In this document: piece by piece, positions 1 through 7,964 of the stretch | Numbering within the stretch: the first letter of the stretch is position 1 | How the letters are laid out: each line of letters starts with the position of its first letter | IMG/VR virus record: IMGVR_UViG_3300011114_000277 | Location: 1 to 30,475 of that record | Length of the DNA: 30,475 nt | Source: a virus | Direction: 5' to 3' (one strand) | Made by a program: the position numbers and the translations under genes | The notes under the pieces: model-generated | Database searches by the model: none | What the model was told of the DNA's origin: nothing | Seen by the model: only the letters and a program-made list of their open reading frames with translations

Positions 1-2
1 CT

Positions 3-992
3 TCTAATATTCCTGAATACGCTAAGCCATTCTATGAACAGGCAATGGTGGAGTCTGCTAAGAATGTTTTTAATACCGACTCATCAGGCTCAGTTACAGG
101 CGTTAAACCAATGCCTACTTATACAGGTGAAAGAGTTGCAGGATTTACTCCAGGTCAAACAGCTGTTCAAGGACAAATAGCAGGACTGACTCAACCTGGT
201 GGTTTTGCAACTGCTGATACAGGTTTAGGTATAGGTTCTGGTATGGGTTATGGTACGGCAGGAGCGGGTTTATCAAAAGCATTGGGGTATACTCCTACTT
301 CAGTTTATGGTGGTACATTTACTCCAGGTATGGCTGATTATTATGGTGATCCATATCAACAAAAGGTTACCGATATTGCTTTAAGAGAGGGTCGTCGTCA
401 AGGTGATATTGCTAAATCAGAAGGTGCATTAGGTGCTATTAAGCGTGGTACATTTGGTGGTGCTAGAAATACTTTAATGCAAGCTGAACAAGAAAGAAAC
501 CTGCAACAAAATCTATCAGACATTCAAGCTAAAGGAAGTCAAGCTGGATTCCAATCAGCTCAACAACAGTTTAATGCAGATGCTGCAAGACAATTACAAG
601 CACAACAAGCTAATCAACAAGCACAACAAGGTGCAGCGCAGTTAGCTAGTCAAACAGGTCTTGGTGGATTATCAGCTGGACTTCAAGCTTCACATGATCA
701 AGCAGTTACTGCAGCGGCAGAGCAAACATCTAACTTACAAAGACTTCAAGCTCAAGCGGCTTCTGAAGGTGAGAAACAAGCGCTACAACAAAAAATTGAT
801 GATCTTCAATATCAAACAGCTATGGAACAAAGAGATTGGGAAAAGAAACAACTCGAGTTTTACAATGCTATGTTACACGGTACAGCAGGTTTGGCTCAAA
901 CACAAGTTCAATATGCTCCTACTCCCTCTGCTGCGTCACAACTTGGTGGACTTGGTTTAGGTGCATTAGGTCTTTCTAAAGCTTTAGGATAA
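3..992 (+). CDS. Virion-associated Gln/Ala-rich protein, 5'-truncated
   Basis: The frame is open to the left edge (it reads S-N-I-P-E-Y-A-K-P-F-Y-E-Q-A before the first ATG at 45), so the gene starts outside the window. The N-terminal half is Gly/Thr/Pro-rich. It leads into a segment around MADYYGDPYQQKVTDIALRE followed by a long Gln/Ala-rich stretch predicted to be helical or coiled coil. This mix, and its place directly before the giant internal-virion protein, is typical of podovirus tail or internal-core proteins that enter the cell at ejection. That role is inferred from composition and position; I see no catalytic motif. The next gene starts 9 bases downstream, so both belong to one late operon. 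Confidence 0.75.
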   Translation, partial: SNIPEYAKPFYEQAMVESAKNVFNTDSSGSVTGVKPMPTYTGERVAGFTPGQTAVQGQIAGLTQPGGFATADTGLGIGSGMGYGTAGAGLSKALGYTPTSVYGGTFTPGMADYYGDPYQQKVTDIALREGRRQGDIAKSEGALGAIKRGTFGGARNTLMQAEQERNLQQNLSDIQAKGSQAGFQSAQQQFNADAARQLQAQQANQQAQQGAAQLASQTGLGGLSAGLQASHDQAVTAAAEQTSNLQRLQAQAASEGEKQALQQKIDDLQYQTAMEQRDWEKKQLEFYNAMLHGTAGLAQTQVQYAPTPSAASQLGGLGLGALGLSKALG

Positions 993-1001
993 GGATAAAG
1001 T

Positions 1002-2468
1002 ATGAATCTTTTAAAAATACAAGATATGCTCAAAGGTGCTCCTGATCATGCATTAGTAGGCTATGTTCAAAATCCTACTGGTCAAGTTCCTACCTATTTA
1101 GCTTTAAGCGAATTACAACGCAGAAAAGAAATGCGTGCTTCATACCAAGAAAATAAACCAGAACAAAAATCAGTAGCTGAAGATTTAGTTCAAGAATCTC
1201 AACCTAAACTGGCTGGAGTAGCAGCTTTACCGGCAGGACAACCTATGCAACAAGCAATGCAACCCCCTGCAGAAATGCCTGTAGCGCAAATGGCACAAGG
1301 TGGACTAGCGGATTTAAGTATGAATAATCAAATGTTTAACGAAGAAAATTTTGCTACAGGTGGTATTGTAGCATTTGATGATGGTGGTGACGTTAAACAC
1401 TATGATGGAACATCAGGAAGCGCTGTAAATGCTTTTGGTTATCCAAGAGGTCAAAGTTTAATGGATAGAATATTTCCTTCTAAATTTAAAGATGCCTCTC
1501 CTGCAATTATTCCTCAGCTTATGGGTGAAAAAGCTAGATTAGAAAAAGAAATTCAAGCTGATCCAAGTAAAAGAGCTGTAAATTATCAACGCATGAATGA
1601 AATAGATACTCAAATAGCTGAAGCAAAAGCTCCTATAACAAATGGTTATGTTATGCCAACAGGTACTACACCTAAATTAACTGATGAAGAAGTAGCTGCT
1701 AAAGTTATAACAGATAATAAATTGCCAACAGTAGAAAAAAACCCTTTTGATACTTATAAATCTTCTAATGTACCTGTAGAAAAAATTGGAAGTCTTGCAA
1801 GTTATGCTGATGAATTTAAAAATTATGTTGGTACAGATCCAATGAAACAAAAATTAGCAGATCGTTTAGCTACAATGGAAGATAAAGCTACTAAACAAGA
1901 AGAACAAGCTCCATGGATGGCTTTAGCTAAAGCAGGGTTTGAAATGGCGAGCTCAAGACCTGAATATGGTAAAGGTCAAAGTGCTATAGCTGATATTGCT
2001 CGAGGTGCAGGTGTTGGTATTAAAGATTATGGTGAAGCTAAAGATAAACTTAATACTTTAGAAGAAAAAAGATTTAATATAGAAAATGAATTAGCTAAAG
2101 CACAACGTGCAGAAACATTTGCTACTGCTAAATTTGGTGCTGATAGTAGACAAGCTGCTGAAGCTCGTGCTCAAGCTGCTAGTTTACATAATTCATCTAT
2201 GGATACGCAAATGAAAATTGCACAAATGAATGCAACTATTAGTTTAGGTAACAAACAAGTAACTAATCGAGGAGCTGCTGAACAAAAAGCATTCCAAAGA
2301 TTTCAATTAGAAAAAGGTAAAGATGCTACTTTAGAAGATCCAGCTAATAAAGCAATATATTATCAAATTTTAAAAGAAGAATATGCTAGATTAGGTGTAA
2401 CTCCTGGTTCAGAAATTCCTACTTCATCAAATACTGATGTTTCTAAATGGACTGTTAAAACAAAATAG
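1002..2468 (+). CDS. Putative internal virion/tail protein
   Basis: 488 residues. The ATG follows a GGATAAAG ribosome site. The N-terminus (residues 1-45, around DHALVGYVQNPTGQVPTYLAL) resembles a motif seen in proteins next to internal-virion genes of aquatic podoviruses. A GGIVAFDDGG turn-rich patch follows near residues 118-128. The C-terminal half (about 290-430) is charged, Ala/Lys/Glu-rich and probably coiled coil. No enzyme motif is visible. It lies between the Gln/Ala-rich protein and the 1767-residue giant, so I infer a structural or ejection role. It could instead be a scaffold or chaperone for the giant protein. Confidence 0.7.
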   Translation: MNLLKIQDMLKGAPDHALVGYVQNPTGQVPTYLALSELQRRKEMRASYQENKPEQKSVAEDLVQESQPKLAGVAALPAGQPMQQAMQPPAEMPVAQMAQGGLADLSMNNQMFNEENFATGGIVAFDDGGDVKHYDGTSGSAVNAFGYPRGQSLMDRIFPSKFKDASPAIIPQLMGEKARLEKEIQADPSKRAVNYQRMNEIDTQIAEAKAPITNGYVMPTGTTPKLTDEEVAAKVITDNKLPTVEKNPFDTYKSSNVPVEKIGSLASYADEFKNYVGTDPMKQKLADRLATMEDKATKQEEQAPWMALAKAGFEMASSRPEYGKGQSAIADIARGAGVGIKDYGEAKDKLNTLEEKRFNIENELAKAQRAETFATAKFGADSRQAAEARAQAASLHNSSMDTQMKIAQMNATISLGNKQVTNRGAAEQKAFQRFQLEKGKDATLEDPANKAIYYQILKEEYARLGVTPGSEIPTSSNTDVSKWTVKTK

Positions 2469-2471
2469 ATC

Positions 2472-5400
2472 ATGGCAGATTACGAAGTTACCGACCCCTC
2501 AGGTAAAACTTATATTGTTACCGGCCCAGCAGGGGCGTCTAAAGAACAAGTCATTGATGTTCTACAACAAAAGTTAGCCATTCAAGAACAACAATATCAA
2601 GAAAATATGTCTAAGACAGGATTAATTCCTGGTCTTAAATCCGGTGCTCGTCAATTCCTTGCTGGTACAGAAGAAGCATTAGGTTTTAAAGAAGCTGGCG
2701 CTGAACAACGTAAAAAAGCTGAAGAAGCTTATCATGAAATAACTCCCGAAGATATACAACAAGCTAAAGAACATGGTGTATTAGATACTGTAGGGGCTTA
2801 TAAATCTAAATATTTAACGGGTCCTTTAGGTACTATTGCTGGTCGTTATGGTGCTCCTGTTGCTGCAAGTTTAGCGGCACCTTTAGTAGCTCCTGAAGCT
2901 CTAACTGGTTTAATAGGTGGTGCTGCCGTAAGAGGATTAGCAGGTACTGCTGTTGATATCGGTGCAGAAAAATCTGAAAATATTCAATCCCAAGTTGCTG
3001 CGGGACAAACACCTAATCAAACTAAGGCATGGATGGCAGCATTACCTCAAGCCGTATTAGCTGGGTTTGGGTTCCCTGGCACTAGTGAAATTAGTAAAGT
3101 ATTAGGACCTAGACTTGCGGCAGAAGCTGAAGCTATTGCTCCTAAAGTTCTTGCAGGGGATGTAACACTTGCAGATGCTAAAGCAGAATTAACAAGTAAA
3201 ACAGCCGCCTATTTACAAAACATGGGTGTTAATACTGTAACAGGTTCAGGCCTTATGATTGGTACTGAAGACATTCGCCGTGCTCAAGCAGGTCAAGGTT
3301 TAATGTCAGGTCAAGAAATGTTAGACTCAGTAATTCAAGCAGGTTTATTATCTCCTGTATTTGGATTATTACATCCATCAGAACGTCCTAAAGCAGAAGC
3401 TATTCTTAAAGAAGCTAGTGGTAAATATCAAAAGATTCAAAATGAATTAGCTGATTTACGTACTTTAGCTGCGGATAGAGAACTTACACGTCAAGAGAAT
3501 ATTAATAAAGCTAGACTTGAAGAAGAAGCTAAACAACTTGCTATAGATATGGAAAGACGTATACCATTAACTAAACAAGATACACTACCTTTTGAAACAA
3601 CTGCAGATGAAGTTAAAGCAGAACAACTCAAAGGACAAAAACAAAAAGATTTATTTACTGAAGCAGCTACTACAGAAGAACCTTTACCATCAGAAAAAAT
3701 AACAACTAAAACTTTAACTGATTTAGATATTGGTAGGTCAGCAAAATTACATAATGAAATTACAGGTTTAGATATTTATGAACCCGAACAAAATAGAATT
3801 ATTCGTGATAAACTACAAGAATATCTAAATAAATATGGTGTTGAACAACCTAAGATAGATAAAATTGAAAACTACATTAAACAGCTTGAAAGTATTGGAG
3901 GAAAAAATGTTCCCGCAACTAAAGTTGAACCAGCAGGAGATAGAGCTCGCATTCCAAGTGTTGATGTCGGACAACTTGAAGACACCACCGGAATTAAAAC
4001 AAGTGACACTGGAGGAGTGGACTCTACTGGGAATGATGCTAGACAATATTCTGAAGGAGATGGACAACAGTCCCTTGCATTAACCGAAGAAAAACAAGCC
4101 CCTGCATCTACAGAAGTTATAAAATCAGAAGCAGAATTAGCCCCTGAAGAAAAACCTACTGTAGAAGAAGCACCACCAGAAGAACAAGCTCCGCCCGAAG
4201 AACCTATTCCACTAGAGCAAGAAGCTAACAAAGTGGCCAATGAGTTAACTGCGTTAGATAGAACACACCCATTAATTGAAACACTTCGTGATCCTTTATC
4301 TGTCACAGAAAAAGATGTTCAACAAGCAAGAGCAGAAGTTGAAACATTAAAAGCCCAAAGAGAAGGAAAGCAGCCTACAACATTAGCAGAAGAAAAAGCT
4401 ACCGCTGCCATTGAAGCAGATCCGATTGTAGATGAATCTCGTGTTCCTGGTTCTAAACCTACAGGTCAAACTAAAGAATCTATTATGTACCGCTTGAAAG
4501 GTATATTTGGAAGTGGTATTGATAGTTTAACTAAACGTGGCGTATTGAACATTGTTAACTCCGTGGATGAATTACCAGAACATATTAGAACTGTTATGGG
4601 TGATAATGCTATTGGCGCACATAGTGAAGGTAAAGCTTATTTAAGAGCTGATCGTATCTCTCCTGAAAATATCCGTAAAGTAGTACTTCATGAAATTGGT
4701 GAACACTATTGTCTAGAAGCATTAGTAGGTGAACGTAACTATAAAGATATTTTACAAAGTGTTATGGCAGGTAAAGATAAAGATGCCATCATCAAAGCTG
4801 CATGGGAACATGTATCCAAAGTATATCCAGAATTAAAAATAGGTGAACGCCAATTCTTACGTGAGATTGTAGCTAAGATTGGTGAAGATGCACCATCACA
4901 TCCATTATGGCGTCGTATCATTAACGCTGTACGTAACTTCTTAAAAGTTAATAAGTATAAGAATATGTCTGGTGAAGACATTCAAGATATTGTTATGCAC
5001 TCTTTCAAAACTGCAATGAAGAGAGATATTAAACAACTTGAACGAAAAGGAGTTGAGTTTGCTAAAAAAGAATATGAACCGAATCCAGAGTTCAAGGCCC
5101 TCTATGAAAGAGCGGGCGGCGTATATGACAAGGTTGAAGAACCTACATTATTCCAGTCCCTCAAGGATGACCCTGTTAACTTCGTTAAAGAACAAGCTAA
5201 GGTTGCTCCTAAGTTTTTAGATAAATTTGAGACTATGTTCTTCTCATCAGATGCGTCATTACAAAATGCCATACGTAAAGGTATGGAAAGTATGGGCATG
5301 TCATTTGATAAAATGAAAGAAGTTCTATTTAGAGCATCCACTGCACAAGCCTTACATCGTGAAGCTATTGCGCATCAAGTATTAGAAAAAGGTGGACTAC

Positions 5401-7775
5401 AATATGATCCACGTACATATAAATACGTAGCCATAGATAAGAGAGGTAGCTGGAAAGGTGTTGTTGAAGCCCTTAAAGCTGCAGCTGATGAAAATGGTAT
5501 ATCTTATGAAGAGATGGAAAAGTACGCGCACCAAGCGTTAATTGCTAAACGTCTACGTGGTCTAAAAGAAACTATGACCGAAGCAGAGAAAAGATATGTT
5601 ACTGAACTAGCTGCTGCTAAAACTCCTGCACAACGCGCTGCTGCAGAATCTAAATTTGAAACCTCCCGTAAAGTGATTCACTTATCTGAAGCACAAATAC
5701 AATCAGGTGAACAGCTGTTTAGAAAAGTTAAAGGAATGCAAAAAGTTGTTGATGAGTGGAATCTAGCTCGTGATAATATTATGGACTTTGCAGTTGACTC
5801 AGGTCTTTATACTCAATCAGAAGCTCAAGCCTTATTAGATGTTATGGACTATGTGCCATTTTATCGTGTAGAGCAATTAGAAAATAGAGCAGGTCCTAAA
5901 GAATTTACACGTGGACTTCTTGATGTGGCTTCAGACAAACGCTTTATGGGTAGTAAACAACCTGTTAATAATGTCTTTGATAATATGGAACGTTGGATTA
6001 GTTACGTAGTTAGAAAAGGTATTGGTAATCAATCAGCTAAAGATTTAAATGAAGCCGCTATGAAATACTTACCAGAAGGAGAAGTTAAAAAACTAAGTCC
6101 TGGTGAAAAGGTTCCTCATGGTCAACAAGGTAACGTTATTGGTATTTGGGATAATGGTAGTGTAGATAGATATGTCTATGCTGACCCATTATTTGTTCAC
6201 GCCTTTACAGGTATGGAACCTATTGTTATTCCTGCATTAAAAGGTGCAGCTAAGTTCACTAATATATTACGTCAGAACATTGTATTAAACCCATTGTTCT
6301 CTCTAGGTCAGTTATCACAAGATGCATTTGGTGCTATGTTTGTATCAGGTGTTAAACATCCGTTTGCATTACCTCTACAAGTAATAAAAGAGTTTATAGG
6401 TACACTTCGTGGTACAAGTGAAGCTCAAGCAGAGCTTAAACAATATGGTGCTGTAGGCGTTCGTGACTATTCATCAGCAGTTAGCCGTATAGATGCCGAG
6501 ATTGCTGCAGGATTAAAAGAACCTAAACTTATAGATAAGATTGCTAAACCTTTCCGTGCTTTATCTATGGCATCAGATAACGCTGTACGTCAAGCTATAT
6601 ATAATCAAACATTAAAAGAAACAGGTAATAAAGCTCTTGCTATTGAACGTGCTTTTGAAGTAATTAACTTTAGACGTGCTGGTGCTAGTAGCTCTGTTAA
6701 CTTCTTAAGACAAACAGTTCCATTCTTTGGTGCTTACTTACAAGCTATGAATGTAGCAGCTAAAACAATTGCAGGTAAAGGTATTGCTCCAATAGAAAAA
6801 GCTGAAGCTAGAAAAATATTAGCTTCTACATTTGTTAAAGTTATGATTGCAGGATTTGTTTATAATGCTTTAATTAGTGAAGATGAAGACTATAAGAAAC
6901 TTGATCCATCTATTAGAGATAAGAAATTACTTATTCCTGGTACAGGCGGTTTAAGCCTACCTGTTCGTAATGATATCTTTACTTTTGCAGCAAAGATTTT
7001 ACCAGAACATATCTATCAAATGACTATGGCTCAAGCTACTGAAGATGGCACTAAAGCTAAGAAAGCTCTATCCGCTGCATTAACAAATGCTCTACTAGGC
7101 CCTAACGTATTACCACAATTTGGTAAACCTATTATTGAGGTAATGACTAATCATAACTTCTTTACTGATAGAGCTATTGTAGGTCAAGGTGTAGAAGAAC
7201 TAGCTCCTGAAAAACAATACTCTGTTAATACATCAGAACTATCTAAAGTATTAGGTAGTGCATCAGGTACATCGCCTATGAAGTGGGATCATTTACTTAA
7301 GTCATACTTTGGATATACTGCAGGGTTAGGTTTAATGCTTACAGATCATGTAATGTCTGCAGGTTCTAATAAGTCATTACCTGATAAATCATTCCAAGAT
7401 ATGATAGCGGCTATTCCTGGTATGTCAGCATTTGTATCTAAAGAGTTTGGTACTCGTGAAAAGAGTGACTTCTATGAACTTCGTGATTTAGTAAATGAAG
7501 CAGTTAAAACTTCTAACTATATGAAAACTTATAGCACTCCTGAAGAACGTAAGAGTTATAAAGAAGAAAATGAAAAACTTCTACAAGTTAAATCACAAGT
7601 TAATAATATTAATAGACAGTTGACTAGTATTCGTAAGGAAGAAAGACTTACCTATGAAGCACCTGATTCTAGAATGTCCCCTATTCAAAAACAAGCTAAG
7701 ATTAAAGAATTAAGGCTTAGAGAAGAAAGAGTACTTAAAAATATAAGAGAGCTAAGAGTAAAAGCAGGACTATAA
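2472..7775 (+). CDS. Giant internal virion (ejection-type) protein with HEIGEH motif and LPD38-like region
   Basis: 1767 residues, the largest gene here and in the position of T7 gp16-like ejection proteins. The first 35 residues carry a Y-E-V-T-D-P-S-G-K-T-Y motif common at the start of phage virion proteins. Residues about 110-165 are Ala/Gly-rich and hydrophobic. Residues about 545-585 are a Pro/Glu linker. H740-E741-I-G-E744-H745 resembles the HEIGxH motif of polyvalent-protein metallopeptidases, although the His spacing is one residue longer than classic HEXXH. The segment around 1340-1490 (INFRRAG, then TVPFFGAYLQAMN and a hydrophobic stretch) matches what I know of the LPD38 domain. 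The last 75 residues are coiled coil. I see no lysozyme or transglycosylase motif. It overlaps the opposing gene by 6 bases. Ejection function is inferred. Confidence 0.8.
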   Translation: MADYEVTDPSGKTYIVTGPAGASKEQVIDVLQQKLAIQEQQYQENMSKTGLIPGLKSGARQFLAGTEEALGFKEAGAEQRKKAEEAYHEITPEDIQQAKEHGVLDTVGAYKSKYLTGPLGTIAGRYGAPVAASLAAPLVAPEALTGLIGGAAVRGLAGTAVDIGAEKSENIQSQVAAGQTPNQTKAWMAALPQAVLAGFGFPGTSEISKVLGPRLAAEAEAIAPKVLAGDVTLADAKAELTSKTAAYLQNMGVNTVTGSGLMIGTEDIRRAQAGQGLMSGQEMLDSVIQAGLLSPVFGLLHPSERPKAEAILKEASGKYQKIQNELADLRTLAADRELTRQENINKARLEEEAKQLAIDMERRIPLTKQDTLPFETTADEVKAEQLKGQKQKDLFTEAATTEEPLPSEKITTKTLTDLDIGRSAKLHNEITGLDIYEPEQNRIIRDKLQEYLNKYGVEQPKIDKIENYIKQLESIGGKNVPATKVEPAGDRARIPSVDVGQLEDTTGIKTSDTGGVDSTGNDARQYSEGDGQQSLALTEEKQAPASTEVIKSEAELAPEEKPTVEEAPPEEQAPPEEPIPLEQEANKVANELTALDRTHPLIETLRDPLSVTEKDVQQARAEVETLKAQREGKQPTTLAEEKATAAIEADPIVDESRVPGSKPTGQTKESIMYRLKGIFGSGIDSLTKRGVLNIVNSVDELPEHIRTVMGDNAIGAHSEGKAYLRADRISPENIRKVVLHEIGEHYCLEALVGERNYKDILQSVMAGKDKDAIIKAAWEHVSKVYPELKIGERQFLREIVAKIGEDAPSHPLWRRIINAVRNFLKVNKYKNMSGEDIQDIVMHSFKTAMKRDIKQLERKGVEFAKKEYEPNPEFKALYERAGGVYDKVEEPTLFQSLKDDPVNFVKEQAKVAPKFLDKFETMFFSSDASLQNAIRKGMESMGMSFDKMKEVLFRASTAQALHREAIAHQVLEKGGLQYDPRTYKYVAIDKRGSWKGVVEALKAAADENGISYEEMEKYAHQALIAKRLRGLKETMTEAEKRYVTELAAAKTPAQRAAAESKFETSRKVIHLSEAQIQSGEQLFRKVKGMQKVVDEWNLARDNIMDFAVDSGLYTQSEAQALLDVMDYVPFYRVEQLENRAGPKEFTRGLLDVASDKRFMGSKQPVNNVFDNMERWISYVVRKGIGNQSAKDLNEAAMKYLPEGEVKKLSPGEKVPHGQQGNVIGIWDNGSVDRYVYADPLFVHAFTGMEPIVIPALKGAAKFTNILRQNIVLNPLFSLGQLSQDAFGAMFVSGVKHPFALPLQVIKEFIGTLRGTSEAQAELKQYGAVGVRDYSSAVSRIDAEIAAGLKEPKLIDKIAKPFRALSMASDNAVRQAIYNQTLKETGNKALAIERAFEVINFRRAGASSSVNFLRQTVPFFGAYLQAMNVAAKTIAGKGIAPIEKAEARKILASTFVKVMIAGFVYNALISEDEDYKKLDPSIRDKKLLIPGTGGLSLPVRNDIFTFAAKILPEHIYQMTMAQATEDGTKAKKALSAALTNALLGPNVLPQFGKPIIEVMTNHNFFTDRAIVGQGVEELAPEKQYSVNTSELSKVLGSASGTSPMKWDHLLKSYFGYTAGLGLMLTDHVMSAGSNKSLPDKSFQDMIAAIPGMSAFVSKEFGTREKSDFYELRDLVNEAVKTSNYMKTYSTPEERKSYKEENEKLLQVKSQVNNINRQLTSIRKEERLTYEAPDSRMSPIQKQAKIKELRLREERVLKNIRELRVKAGL

Positions 7776-7964
7776 GCGCCATACTCTAACACCTTTAATA
7801 CCTTCTTCAACTACTATTTTATGAACGCACTCAAACTCAAGGCGTTTACTTTCTTTTTCAATAGCAATTACTGCTGCCTTTGTATCAATAGCAGGAATAA
7901 ATATTGAAGTACCTGGTTTAAATTCAGACCATAATATTTGGTAATCTACACCGTTAGTTAACAT
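7770..7964 (-). CDS. Small conserved-type phage protein, unknown function
   Basis: 64 residues, basic, with a compact pattern (DYQILWSEFKPGTSIFIP, then a Lys/Glu helix, then IKGVRVWRL) that reads as a folded alpha/beta domain. The ATG lies inside the end of the primase-helicase gene (11-base overlap), so translation is probably coupled to it. The SD is weak (TTGGAT). The stop overlaps the end of the giant virion gene by 6 bases on the other strand. A helper or DNA-binding role in replication is possible from context only; I do not recognise a named family. Confidence 0.65.
   Translation of the reverse strand: MLTNGVDYQILWSEFKPGTSIFIPAIDTKAAVIAIEKESKRLEFECVHKIVVEEGIKGVRVWRL

Noticed and set aside
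661-960. Second + strand frame inside the first gene
   Set aside because: Product is a Lys/Gln/Leu jumble from the shifted Gln-rich codons; no SD.
3872-4306. Long - strand frame (144 residues) inside the giant virion gene
   Set aside because: Ser/Cys-rich composition of an antisense shadow; no SD, and it opposes a well-supported gene.
7740-7800. Bidirectional terminator at the tail-to-tail junction
   Set aside because: The two genes overlap by 6 bases and no GC-rich stem with a T-run is visible.
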